A DNA stretch of 64,000 nucleotides from WHSW01 sp963769945 (GTDB lineage: Bacteria; Actinomycetota; Thermoleophilia; Solirubrobacterales; 70-9). A program made the position numbers and the translations under genes. This document shows positions 7,848 through 16,236 of the stretch, one piece after another; the first letter of the stretch is position 1, and each line of letters opens with the position of its first letter. Below the pieces are notes generated by a model that was not told where the DNA came from, did not search any database, and saw only the letters and a program-made list of their open reading frames with translations. Location: positions 62,001 to 126,000 of the forward strand of contig CAVYOA010000004.1 of the NCBI GenBank assembly GCA_963769945.1. Direction: 5' to 3'.

Positions 7848-9395
7848 TCATTGCCTCAGCGCCGTCGCCATCCTGGTCTCGGCGCTGCGGCCTCGTAGCC
7901 GCGCCGCCCCGTCGAATTGCCAGTGTTCGCGTTCCTCGCTGACGGCTCGGTCGATGAGTGCTCCCGAGGCCAGCAACCGCCCCTGCTTCTCCTTCGCCAG
8001 CTCCGTCAGTCGTGCCGCCTCATTCACCGGATCGCCGATAACCGTGTACTCGAAGCGGCTCTCTTCACCGATGTTGCCCGCGACGACCTCGCCGCAGGAG
8101 ACCCCGATCGCTGCCTGCAATCCGTCCACGTCGCCGTCCAGGCGTTCTGAGAGCTCGCGGGCGGCCGCCAGCGCCGCCGACGGTGCGTCCTCGATCGCCA
8201 CGGGTGCGCCGAAGATTGCCAGGGCGGCGTCGCCTTCGAACTTGTTGACCCAGCCTCCGTGGCGATCGACCACCTCGACGACGATGGCAAAGAAGCTGTT
8301 GAGCAGGTCGACGACCTCCTGGGCCGGACGCTCTGAGGCGATCTCCGTCGAGCCGATCACGTCGGTGAAGAGGACCGAGACGTCGCGCGTCTCGCCGCCG
8401 AGCTCGACGTCGCCTTCGAGCGCCGCGCGGGCGACATCCTCGCCGACGTGGCGCCCGAACAGATCCTGGACCCGCTCGCGCTCGCGCAGCCCGGCGACCA
8501 TCGAGTTGAAGCCCGCCTGGAGCTGACCGATCTCGGAGCCGTCGTAGACCGGGACCTCGACGTCGAGCTCGCCCTCTTTGACCTGCGCCACGGCCTCGCG
8601 CAGCGAGTTGACCGGGTCGGCGACGGCGCGAGCCGAGAGCATCGAGGCGTAGAGGCCGACGACCAGGCCGACCCCGCCGATCGCGAGCACGACGATCGCG
8701 AGCTCGTCGCGGGTGAAGTCGCCCTCGACCAGGGCCGAGAGCCCGATCCACATCAGGCCCAGGATCGGCACTGCGGTGCCGAACGCCCAGGCAACGAGGA
8801 TCCGCGTCTTCACGCCCGGCCCGAGGCGACGCTCGGGCGTTCCTGCAGCGAGCGCTCGTGCCGCGACCGGGCGCAGCTGGCGCTCGGCCAGCAGATAGGC
8901 GACGGCACAGGTCGTGAGACCACCGAGGGCGACCGTGATCGCGACCCGCTGGCCGGACTCGAGGGAATAGTTCGCGTTGAGCAGGCCGAAGACGATCGTC
9001 GCCAGCGACCAGATGGCAACATGCAAGCGGACGATCCGCCGCGGGGCCCGCAGCGCCTCGACGCGCTCCTCGGGTGTCGGCGTGCGGTCCTCGAGCAGCC
9101 ACGTGCTGACGCCGCGCAGCCTTCTCGCCCCGTACCTGGTCGCGATCGGGCTGACCAGCGCGAAGAAGGCGCAGATCGCGATCAGGTTGACCAACCGGAC
9201 TGCCCCCTCGTCTTCGATCCCGGACGAGAACGGCAGCACCCAGACTCCGATCGAGAAGACGATTGCCGCTCCGATCAAATTGGCGAGGATGAGCGCGAGG
9301 CTGAGCCGAAGCTGCATTCGCTTCGCAAGGTCGGCCCCGGGCTCGCCGGGACGTGGGATCAGCCACGTCAGCCGACTGGTGGCTGCGGTTGTCAC
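7848..9395 (-). CDS. Membrane-bound class III adenylate/guanylate cyclase with HAMP domain
   Basis: A 515-residue signalling enzyme making cyclic AMP or GMP from NTP. The N-terminal half carries about six hydrophobic segments; a HAMP linker follows (ADPVNSLREAVAQVKEGELD, near 265), then the catalytic domain from about 320. Catalytic features are VLFTDVIGSTEIA (first metal Asp), NKFEGDAALAIFGAP (substrate Lys and second metal Asp) and VNEAARLTELAK (transition-state region). The layout matches mycobacterial Rv1318c/Rv1319c/Rv1320c. The cyclase acts as a homodimer on the cytosolic face, with the membrane domain likely sensing lipids or stress. Base specificity is not certain. Confidence 0.92.
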   Translation of the reverse strand: MTTAATSRLTWLIPRPGEPGADLAKRMQLRLSLALILANLIGAAIVFSIGVWVLPFSSGIEDEGAVRLVNLIAICAFFALVSPIATRYGARRLRGVSTWLLEDRTPTPEERVEALRAPRRIVRLHVAIWSLATIVFGLLNANYSLESGQRVAITVALGGLTTCAVAYLLAERQLRPVAARALAAGTPERRLGPGVKTRILVAWAFGTAVPILGLMWIGLSALVEGDFTRDELAIVVLAIGGVGLVVGLYASMLSARAVADPVNSLREAVAQVKEGELDVEVPVYDGSEIGQLQAGFNSMVAGLRERERVQDLFGRHVGEDVARAALEGDVELGGETRDVSVLFTDVIGSTEIASERPAQEVVDLLNSFFAIVVEVVDRHGGWVNKFEGDAALAIFGAPVAIEDAPSAALAAARELSERLDGDVDGLQAAIGVSCGEVVAGNIGEESRFEYTVIGDPVNEAARLTELAKEKQGRLLASGALIDRAVSEEREHWQFDGAARLRGRSAETRMATALRQ

Positions 9396-9419
9396 CGCGC
9401 CAAGCGTATCCGTGCGCGG

Positions 9420-10073
9420 CTACTCGGCGGGCGCCGGGCGGGGCTTGCGCCCGGAGGGCACCGGCGCCGCCTCGGTGCGGATCTCCTGCATCAGCCGCGC
9501 CGCGAACGCTGCGTGGTCCTCGCCGGGCTCATAGTTGCCGCCGCTGGGGCGAAAGAATCGCAGGATGACCCGCGGGCGCTTCGGAAAGCGCGCGTAGTCG
9601 GTAGTGCCGGTGACGGCGACGCAGACGATCGTCGCCTCGGGGACCGCCTCGGCAAGCCGCCCGATGCCGCTCCGTGCCCGCATCACCCGGCCGCGCGAAC
9701 GGGTGCCCTCGGGAAAGATGCCGATGCAGACACCCTTGCGCAGGTCGGCGATCGCGCGGTCGAGGGCGCCAACGTCACCGGCGCCTCGCAGGATCGGGAT
9801 CTGCCCCATCCCGTTGAGAATCGGGCTGAGGCCGCGGATGTCCCAGAGCTGGGCCTTGGCCAGGGCCCGAAGTTGACGGTGCTTTCGCGCGGCGACGCCG
9901 ATTGCAATCGGGTCCATCTGGCTGTCGTGGTTGGCGGCCAGCAGCACGGGTCCTGAGCGCGGCAGCGCGTCGAGGCCCTTGACTTGCATCCGCCCCCACC
10001 ACTTCGCCCACGGGTTGGAGATGGCCATGGCGAAACGGTAGGTGCGGGTGAAGGATTCAGGATCGCCGTGCAC
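9420..10073 (-). CDS. 1-acyl-sn-glycerol-3-phosphate acyltransferase (PlsC family)
   Basis: A 217-residue acyltransferase that would add the second acyl chain to lysophosphatidic acid at the inner membrane. The catalytic HX4D motif appears in LAANHDSQMDPIAI, the glycerophosphate-binding FPEGTRSRG further on, and a proline-containing block IPILRGAGD between. Start codon is GTG at 10073; an internal ATG (MAISNPWAKWW) is a possible alternative. It lies 27 bases downstream of APS kinase on the same strand and may be the last gene of the sulfur operon, although the function is unrelated. Confidence 0.88.
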   Translation of the reverse strand: MHGDPESFTRTYRFAMAISNPWAKWWGRMQVKGLDALPRSGPVLLAANHDSQMDPIAIGVAARKHRQLRALAKAQLWDIRGLSPILNGMGQIPILRGAGDVGALDRAIADLRKGVCIGIFPEGTRSRGRVMRARSGIGRLAEAVPEATIVCVAVTGTTDYARFPKRPRVILRFFRPSGGNYEPGEDHAAFAARLMQEIRTEAAPVPSGRKPRPAPAE

Positions 10074-10099
10074 GACCCCGAGACTAAGCGGCTACGCGC

Positions 10100-10648
10100 T
10101 TACGGCTGCGCCGCGGAGATGAACGAGTGCTCTTCCAGATAGGCGACGATCTGGGCTGCCGACTCCTCCGGCGACTGCTGCTCGGTCTCGAGCACCAGCT
10201 CCGGGTTCTCCGGCGGCTCGTATGGATCCGAAACGCCGGTGAACTCCTTGATCTCGCCGCTGCGCGCCTTGGCGTAAAGGCCCTTGACGTCGCGCTCTTC
10301 GCAGGTCTCGACCGAAGCCTTGACGTAGGCCTCGACGAAGCGGTCGCCCATCATCTGGCGGGCTTCGTCGCGGATGTCGCGGTAGGGAGAGATCGCCGCC
10401 GTGATCACCGGCACCTCGTTACGCGAGAGCAGGTTGGCGACGAAGGCGATCCGACGGATGTTCGTGTCGCGGTCTTCCTTGGAGAAGCCAAGGCCCTTGG
10501 AGAGGTTCTCGCGCACGACGTCGCCATCGAGCACCTCGAGCTTGGAGTCGCGCTTGCGTAGCTCCTTGACCAGGTGGGTGGTGATCGTCGACTTGCCCGA
10601 GCCGGAAAGCCCCGTGAACCAGAGGCAGAAGCCCTTTTCGCCCGACAT
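10100..10648 (-). CDS. cysC: Adenylylsulfate (APS) kinase
   Basis: A 182-residue P-loop kinase phosphorylating adenosine 5'-phosphosulfate at the 3' hydroxyl to give PAPS. Walker A is FTGLSGSGKSTI; the substrate-binding DGD motif is in LDGDVVRENLSKGLGF, followed by DRDTNIRRI; the mobile lid FTGVSDPYEPPENPE is present. The ATG directly abuts the TAA of the sulfate adenylyltransferase gene, indicating coupled translation. Because the reductase in this operon has Fe-S cysteines and could use APS directly, PAPS from this enzyme may serve sulfotransferases as well as assimilation. Confidence 0.96.
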   Translation of the reverse strand: MSGEKGFCLWFTGLSGSGKSTITTHLVKELRKRDSKLEVLDGDVVRENLSKGLGFSKEDRDTNIRRIAFVANLLSRNEVPVITAAISPYRDIRDEARQMMGDRFVEAYVKASVETCEERDVKGLYAKARSGEIKEFTGVSDPYEPPENPELVLETEQQSPEESAAQIVAYLEEHSFISAAQP

Positions 10649-11728
10649 TTAGATGCCCTCCTTGTAAGCGTCGATCAGGATCTCTGCAACCTCGTCGCGT
10701 GAAAACTCGTGTGGCGGCTTCTCGCCGGCTTCGAGCATCTCGCGTACCTTCGTCCCCGAGAGGAAGAGATGCGACTCCTGCGGGTGAGGGCAGGTTTTGG
10801 CAGAGCCCATTCCCTCGCATTCGTTGCACCAGAAGGTGTGCTCGAAGAAAAGCGGCGTGATCCCCAGCTCGTCCGTATCGATGTCGTCGAAGATCCGCTG
10901 CGCGTCGTAGGTGCCGTAGTAATCGCCGACACCGGCATGGTCGCGGCCGACGATGAAATGGGTGCAGCCGTAGTTGCGGCGGATGACCGCGTGCAGCACG
11001 GCCTCGCGCGGACCGGCGTAGTGCATCTTGCCGGGGTTGACGCCGAGCATGACGTGATCGGGGTGGTAGTAGTTGTCCATCAAGACCTCGTAGCAGCGCA
11101 TCCGCACATCGGCCGGGATGTCGCCCTTCTTGGTCTCGCCGATCAGCGGATGGATGTACAGGCCGTCGCAGATCTCCAGCGCTGCCTTGGTCAGGTACTC
11201 GTGCGCGCGGTGGATCGGGTTGCGGGTCTGAAAAGCGACGATGCGCTTCCACCCACGCTCGGCGAAAGCGGCCTTCGATTCCTCGGTCGTTTGGTAGCGC
11301 TTCATGAACGCGTCCTCGTGATCGGGGAGCGCGTCGACTTCGATCGGTCCGGCGATACAGCGCGCGCCCTCCTCGCGGATTGCGGCAACCCCCGGGTGCT
11401 CTGAGTCGGTCGTGCGATAGACCTTCTCGGCCTCGAGCTCGACGTCCTTGTCGTAGATCTCCTCGACCGTGATGCGGCCGAGCTGCTTACCGTTGGCGGC
11501 GCTGAGTTCGACAACGTCGCCTACCGAGCACTCGAGATCCGTCGCGAGCGTGATCGGGATCGGCCATATCTCCCCGCTTGTGAGGCGCATGTCCTCGCAC
11601 ACGGACTTGTGATCGTCGGAGCCGAGGAAGCCGGTCAGCGGCGCGAAGCCACCGTTTCCGAGCAACTCGAAGTCCGAAGCCTGGCGATTTGACAGCGTCA
11701 GCGCCAGGCCGGTTTCGGCGCTACCCAT
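10649..11728 (-). CDS. sat: Sulfate adenylyltransferase (ATP sulfurylase, homooligomeric Sat type)
   Basis: A 359-residue enzyme activating sulfate with ATP to APS and pyrophosphate. The ATP-binding FQTRNPIHRAHEYL, the GRDHAGVGDYYG loop and a zinc-binding region FFEHTFWCNECEGMG are all present. The N-terminus begins MGSAETGLALTLSNRQ and lacks the short Pro-His-Gly-Gly segment found at the start of most bacterial Sat proteins, so it is about ten to twenty residues shorter than usual. The start ATG overlaps the CysH stop by eight bases (ATGGGTAG). The following CysC is immediately adjacent. Confidence 0.96.
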   Translation of the reverse strand: MGSAETGLALTLSNRQASDFELLGNGGFAPLTGFLGSDDHKSVCEDMRLTSGEIWPIPITLATDLECSVGDVVELSAANGKQLGRITVEEIYDKDVELEAEKVYRTTDSEHPGVAAIREEGARCIAGPIEVDALPDHEDAFMKRYQTTEESKAAFAERGWKRIVAFQTRNPIHRAHEYLTKAALEICDGLYIHPLIGETKKGDIPADVRMRCYEVLMDNYYHPDHVMLGVNPGKMHYAGPREAVLHAVIRRNYGCTHFIVGRDHAGVGDYYGTYDAQRIFDDIDTDELGITPLFFEHTFWCNECEGMGSAKTCPHPQESHLFLSGTKVREMLEAGEKPPHEFSRDEVAEILIDAYKEGI

Positions 11729-12410
11729 GAATGCCGCACTCGGTCCGGTCGGTTCCGGCCCAGCGGCCGGCGCGCTCGCCGGCGCCGCTCGGCGCGACGG
11801 TGGTGCAGGGCACGCATCCGATCGACGGATAGCCCTGGTCGTGAAGTGGGTTGTAAGGCACGTTGAATTCCTTTATGTAGTTCCAGATTCGCTTCTCGTC
11901 CCAGTCCGCCAGGGGGTTCAGCTTCCAGAGACCAAAGCGCTCGTCCCAGCCAAACTTCGGAGCGTTTGCGCGAGTCGGTGAGTCGGCTCTGCGAATACCC
12001 GACACCCAGCAACTGACGTCACTGAGGGCCGTTCGCATCAGCTCGACCTTACGGTCGGCGCAGCAGCCGTCCGGGCCAGGGCGCAGGAGGTTAGCGTCGT
12101 CCGGCTCGTCCTGCTGCCCGAGTGCGGTGTGGGTAAAGCGCTCGAACTCGATCCCGTAGCGCTCGACGAACGCATCGCGGGTGTCGTAGGTCTCCGGAAA
12201 CAGCAGCCCCGTGTCGACGTAGAAGAAGCGAGCCGCGGACTCCGTGCGAGAGAGCATGTCGACGATCACCGAGCTCGTCTTCTGAAATGAGACGGCAATT
12301 CGCAGGTCGCTGCCAAAGCGCTCATCGACCCAGGCGAGCGCTTGCTCGGCGTCGAGCGCTTCGACCTCGGCGCCGAGCGCTTGCGCGTCGACGACCTCGC
12401 CGTTGATCAT
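11721..12410 (-). CDS. cysH: Adenylyl-/phosphoadenylyl-sulfate reductase, Fe-S type
   Basis: A 229-residue enzyme reducing activated sulfate to sulfite with thioredoxin. The nucleotide-binding SFQKTSSVIVDML, the FYVDTGLLFPETY block and KLNPLADWDEKRIWNYI are typical. Two cysteine pairs, GCCADRK and GCVPCTT, match the [4Fe-4S] ligands of assimilatory APS reductases, and the catalytic C-terminal Cys is in ECGIHG. Enterobacterial PAPS reductases lack the cluster cysteines, so direct APS use is likely. ATG at 12410 overlaps the stop of the upstream small ORF (ATGA), and its own stop overlaps sat. Confidence 0.95.
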   Translation of the reverse strand: MINGEVVDAQALGAEVEALDAEQALAWVDERFGSDLRIAVSFQKTSSVIVDMLSRTESAARFFYVDTGLLFPETYDTRDAFVERYGIEFERFTHTALGQQDEPDDANLLRPGPDGCCADRKVELMRTALSDVSCWVSGIRRADSPTRANAPKFGWDERFGLWKLNPLADWDEKRIWNYIKEFNVPYNPLHDQGYPSIGCVPCTTVAPSGAGERAGRWAGTDRTECGIHG

Positions 12411-12505
12411 CGGCGGCGCCGGGACGTGACCATTGCCATTGCCGTTGCCATTGCCGTCTCGACGACGGCAAGGGGCGTCTCGATCAGGTAGGAGTTACCG
12501 GCCAT
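12407..12505 (-). CDS. Putative 32-residue small protein in the sulfur operon
   Basis: A short ORF exactly fills the gap between the siroheme reductase and cysH. Its ATG shares one base with the reductase stop (TGATG) and its TGA overlaps the cysH ATG (ATGA), the same coupling used elsewhere in this operon. The peptide begins MAGNSYLIETPLAVVE, continues with an Ala/Met-rich stretch encoded by imperfect CATTGC-type hexamer repeats, and ends in four arginines. No family is recognised. It may be a genuine microprotein or a coupling peptide that carries ribosomes into cysH. Confidence 0.5.
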   Translation of the reverse strand: MAGNSYLIETPLAVVETAMATAMAMVTSRRRR

Positions 12506-14391
12506 CAGATCGCGCACTCGCCTTCGCCGCGCTCGACTGCGTAGGGCTCCGAGCGGTTCCAGTCGATGAACTCGTTCATCGTCTCAAGGTTGAACTCGGC
12601 GGGCAGCGAGAGGTCGCGAACGAGCTCCTCGAACTCCGTGGTGCCGACGCGCTCGACCAACTGATTGAACGTCTCGCTGTCGGAACTGCGCTCGGCCTCA
12701 TAGTGGTGGATCCAGCGCTCGACCGCATCGGGCACGCGCTTGGACGGCAGCCGCAGCTTCAGTCTGTGGCCGAAGATCACGTCGCCACCCTCGAAGTTAC
12801 CGCCGAGGTGCGGGATGTAAGCGGGCATTGTGCGCTCGCCGACCTTGATCGAGGCGCCGTAGAAGCCGATGTTGCCGATGTGGTGTTGACCGCAGCCATT
12901 GGGGCAGCCCGACATCTTGACGTGGATCTGTCGGGTTAGCGGATCGGTGATCTGCATCGACTCGATCCGCTCCTGCAGTGCCCGGTTCAGACCCATCGAG
13001 CTCGTGATCCCGAGCTTGCAGCTGTCGGTGCCGGGGCACGAGACCGTGTCTTCGATTGTCATCGCGCCGGCGCCGTCGAGGCCAAGCTCGCCGAGGCGAC
13101 GCCAGACGTCGTAGACGGCCTCGTCGCGAACCCAGCGCAAGACGAAGTTCTGCTGCACGGTTGTTCGCGCGTAGCCACCCGTGTATTCGCGCATGATCTC
13201 GCCGAGGCCGCGAAACTGCTCCGGCGTGAGGTCGCCGCGGGTGACCTTGACGGTCACGGTCGAAAAGCCGTCCTGGCGCTGGGGGGCGACGTTGGCGCCG
13301 CGAAACTGCTCGAACTGCGAGCTGTCGCCGTTGGGGCTCGAATACGACTGCGAGACAGCGGGCGCGCTCAGCTCCTCCTCGTCGAGGAAGAGCAGGCGGT
13401 CGATCGAAAAATCACGCTCGTCGACCCAGTCGCCCTCGAGTTCTTCGTCAACCATGCCGCGAAAGGCTTCGATGCCGACCTTGTCGACGAGGACCTTGAT
13501 CCGGGCGCGGGCGCGGTTGACACGCAGCCATTCCTGGCGGTCGAAGATCCGCAGGCAGGCCTCGGTGACCTTGAGGTAGTCGCCGTTGTCGAGCTCGACG
13601 AACTCATACAGCGTGGGGGCAACGCGGGGCATGATCGACGTTCCACCGCCGACGACGATCTCGACCCCGCGGACGCCGTCGCGCTCGCGCGGGATGAAGC
13701 CGATGTCGTGGATGCGGGTGATCGCGACGTCCTCGGAGGTGGCCGTGAACGCCGTCTTGATCTTTCGCGGCATCAGCTGCGTCGTCGGGTGGCGGACGAA
13801 GTAGCGCACGTAGGCGCCGGCATACGGGGTGATGTCGAAAAGCTCTGAATGCGCGACGCCGGCGAAGGGATCGCCGGTGACGTTTCGCACCGTATTGCCG
13901 CAGCCCTCGCGCGAGGAGAGGCCGACGGCGGAGATCTCGCGGATCAGCTCCTTCATGTCGGTCAGCGGCACGTGATGGATCTGGATGTTCTGGCGGGTCG
14001 TGATGTGACCCTTGTTCAACGGCGCGAACTGCTCGATTACGCTCGCGAAAGCATCCATCTGATCCGGGGTGACGCCGCCCATCGGCAGCTTCACGCGAAC
14101 CATCTGCACGTCGGGCTGGCGCTGTCCGTAGACGCCCTGCTTGAGCCGGAAGCCGATGAACTCGTTTTCCTCGGTCTGCCCATCGAGGAATTTGTCGGCC
14201 TCAGAGTCGAAGTCCTCGAACTCGTGCTCGAGGATGGGGATGATGTGGCCGGGGACGTTGTCGTAGACCTCGGGATTGGTCAGCGAGCCCAGCGCACCCT
14301 TGCCCTTCTGGACCTTGCCGTCGGCTTGATCGAGCTGATCGGGCGTTGCCTTCGCCTTCGGGTTCTGCGCAGGGGCAGAGGTCGGTTCCAT
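12505..14391 (-). CDS. Ferredoxin-dependent sulfite/nitrite reductase (siroheme, 4Fe-4S)
   Basis: A 628-residue hemoprotein reducing sulfite to sulfide (or nitrite to ammonia) by six electrons. The two ferredoxin-like half-domains are visible: KGHITTRQNIQIHHVPL near residue 130 and GGYARTTVQQNFVLRWV near 410. The cluster/siroheme ligands are Cys-x5-Cys in CPGTDSCKLGI and Cys-x3-Cys in GCPNGCGQHHIGNIGF. It is the first gene of the sulfate-assimilation operon with APS reductase and Sat, so sulfite is the expected substrate. An N-terminal hydrophilic extension of about 40 residues precedes the core. The ATG lies seven bases from a good -10 box, suggesting a leaderless mRNA. Confidence 0.95.
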   Translation of the reverse strand: MEPTSAPAQNPKAKATPDQLDQADGKVQKGKGALGSLTNPEVYDNVPGHIIPILEHEFEDFDSEADKFLDGQTEENEFIGFRLKQGVYGQRQPDVQMVRVKLPMGGVTPDQMDAFASVIEQFAPLNKGHITTRQNIQIHHVPLTDMKELIREISAVGLSSREGCGNTVRNVTGDPFAGVAHSELFDITPYAGAYVRYFVRHPTTQLMPRKIKTAFTATSEDVAITRIHDIGFIPRERDGVRGVEIVVGGGTSIMPRVAPTLYEFVELDNGDYLKVTEACLRIFDRQEWLRVNRARARIKVLVDKVGIEAFRGMVDEELEGDWVDERDFSIDRLLFLDEEELSAPAVSQSYSSPNGDSSQFEQFRGANVAPQRQDGFSTVTVKVTRGDLTPEQFRGLGEIMREYTGGYARTTVQQNFVLRWVRDEAVYDVWRRLGELGLDGAGAMTIEDTVSCPGTDSCKLGITSSMGLNRALQERIESMQITDPLTRQIHVKMSGCPNGCGQHHIGNIGFYGASIKVGERTMPAYIPHLGGNFEGGDVIFGHRLKLRLPSKRVPDAVERWIHHYEAERSSDSETFNQLVERVGTTEFEELVRDLSLPAEFNLETMNEFIDWNRSEPYAVERGEGECAI

Positions 14392-14398
14392 GCGCGCA

Positions 14399-14424
14399 AT
14401 AATACACGAATCCTGATTGGGATT
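14399..14424 (-). promoter_or_regulatory. Candidate promoter and operator of the sulfur operon
   Basis: Reading toward the reductase, TATTAT (14399-14404) ends seven bases before the ATG, the spacing of a leaderless promoter. Directly upstream, an inverted repeat AATCC-N6-GGATT (14409-14424) occupies the -10/-35 spacer, the usual place for a repressor site. This is an AT-rich island in GC-rich DNA. No clear TTGACA-like -35 is seen. Confidence 0.5.
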
Positions 14425-14469
14425 AGGGTATTTACATGGCGATGGGTACCGGTTAGGCTCGCGCCAGCT

Positions 14470-15957
14470 ATGCCAGGGAGAACATCCGCGATCTATCCGG
14501 TGCTGCTCGCACTGTGCGTGTGCGCATTCCCGGCGACCGCCGCGGCGGCGCCAAAGCCGAAGCTGAGCGTCGGCGACGTCAGCATCACCGAAGGCAATGC
14601 GGGTGGCGCCTCGTTGGCCTTCACGGCGAAGCTTTCAAAGAAGGCGAAGAAGGCCGCGAAGTTCTCCTACGCAACCTCCGACGGCACCGCCTCCTCACCC
14701 GCGGACTACGACGCGGCGAGCGGAACCGCCAAAATCGCGAAGAAGAAGAAGAGCGCCACCATCCTCGTCACCGTCGCCGGCGACACCTTGAGCGAGGGTG
14801 ACGAGACGTTCACCCTGACGCTCTCGAAGCCGAAGAACTCGAAGCTCGGCGACGCCTCGGCGACGGGGACGATCCGCAACGACGACGCTGCCGCGCAACA
14901 GACGAGTCCGCAGCCGGCGGGTGCCGACATCGCGCTCACCGGGATGCGGGAGATCCCGGCCATCGTCCGCGGCGGCTACCCGGTGAACGAGCGACTGACG
15001 GTGACCAACAACGGCCCGCAAGCCGCGGACGGGGTTGCGGTCAGTGGCCCGGTTCCTGCCGGCTTCACGCTCGACACGACCTGGAGCTCGCCGTCGTGCT
15101 CGCTGGCGAGCTCGACCGCTACGTGCCTGCTTGGCTCGATGCCGGCGGGCGCCAGCCAGACGCTCCTCTTGGCAGTGAGACCGCCACTGGCGACAACGGC
15201 CCAGAACTACTCCCTGCAGCTAACCGCGACCGCAAGCGGCCCTGCCGATCCGGTTCCCGGTAACGCGAGCTACGTCGACAGCTTCTCCGTGCCCTCTGCA
15301 AGCACGACGATCGCGACCTCGTCGGTGTCGATGACACGAAACCCGACCACGGACCCGTCCGAGCGCAAGCAAGAGACGCCGCTTGGCGACGTCATCGCAG
15401 ACTCCTATCGCCAGACCTACGGCACGGATTTCGGCTATACGAATGGGGGCAGCCTCCGCGCGCCTCTGACCTGCAACGTCAGCCCCGTGGGGCCGACCTA
15501 CTGTCCGAACACCAGCGGGCCACCGTTCACGATCACTCGCGGTGCGATCGTCACCACGCTGCCGTTCGGGAGCGCGTAGCCACCTTTACCCTCTCCGGCG
15601 CCGAGCTCTGGGCTGCGCTGGAGAACTCCGTTTCCGTCATGCCGAGCCCGTCATCGGGCTTCCTACAGATCTCGGGCTTCTGCTTCAGCTGGTCGCAGGG
15701 CGCGCCCGCGGGCTCCCGGGTCGTCAGCGTCACACGGCAGCTCGGCAACGGCTCATGCGCGGGGGCGGCGATCCCGGCCGACGCCAGCCAGTACACCGCC
15801 GCGACTAACAGCTTCACCGCCGCGGGCGGCGCGGGCTACCAAGACTTCAGCTCGCGGCTGACCCTGCGTGGCTACGACGCCGACGTGTTCAGCGAGTGCG
15901 GCGATCGCCAATACACCGCTCAACCCCGTGATGGGACGGATCACGGCGAATCCGTGA
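14470..15957 (+). CDS. Secreted Calx-beta domain protein with 5'-nucleotidase C-terminal domain (two frame breaks)
   Basis: The protein begins with a signal peptide (MPGRTSAIYPVLLALCVCAF to ATAAAAP), then a Calx-beta repeat (about 30-140; LSVGDVSITEGNAGG and LSEGDETFTLTLS), then a DUF11/CARDB-like Ig domain (GGYPVNERLTVTNNGPQAADG), and finally the 5'-nucleotidase C-terminal domain (TPLGDVIADSYRQTYGTDFG, TNGGSLR). The frame is lost after TTLPFG near 15565 and resumes as VATFTLSGAELWAALENSV; it shifts again near 15917 to read LNPVMGRITANP before a TGA at 15957. The catalytic metallophosphatase half of 5'-nucleotidases is absent, so enzymatic activity is doubtful; a cell-surface role is likelier. 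Confidence 0.7.
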
Positions 15958-15977
15958 GCGGCTGACCGCCCCGCGGG

Positions 15978-16187
15978 TCAGTCGACGTCCGTGTCCTCAA
16001 TCAGGAAGGCGACCCGCACGTGCGCTCGGTACTCGTCCAGGTTCTCGCCGCGGATGCCGGTGGAGACGATGTCGACGGCGCGGATGTTTCGCAACGATGT
16101 CTGCGCCTGCGTCAGGGCCTGCTTGGCGGCGTCGTCGGTTGACGTCTTCGAGCTACCCACGAGCTCGATGATCTTGACTACGGCCAC
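15978..16187 (-). CDS. Dodecin family flavin-binding protein
   Basis: A 69-residue protein matching dodecins throughout: MAVVKIIELVGSSKTSTDDA, an amphipathic helix AAKQALTQAQTSLRNI, and two strands ending HVRVAFLIEDTDVD. Dodecins form hollow dodecamers that store riboflavin, FMN or CoA and limit flavin phototoxicity. The aromatic residue that stacks on the flavin in archaeal dodecin is not obvious here, so the ligand may be FMN/CoA as in bacterial members. An upstream GGAGGAGGAG stretch provides a strong ribosome-binding site. Confidence 0.93.
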   Translation of the reverse strand: MAVVKIIELVGSSKTSTDDAAKQALTQAQTSLRNIRAVDIVSTGIRGENLDEYRAHVRVAFLIEDTDVD

Positions 16188-16236
16188 GTTCTCCTCCTCC
16201 TCTGGGTCGGCCGCGATCGCCGACGGTGCGGATGTT

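Noticed and set aside
8448..9956. A 502-codon plus-strand open frame opposite the nucleotide cyclase
   Set aside because: It mirrors the cyclase and PlsC genes in antisense, is rich in Arg/Asp/Gln with no domain, and overlaps two well-supported genes.
12421..12450. CATTGC/CGTTGC hexamer run as a microsatellite or regulatory repeat
   Set aside because: It is explained as part of the small ORF coding for Ala/Met; only four or five imperfect units.
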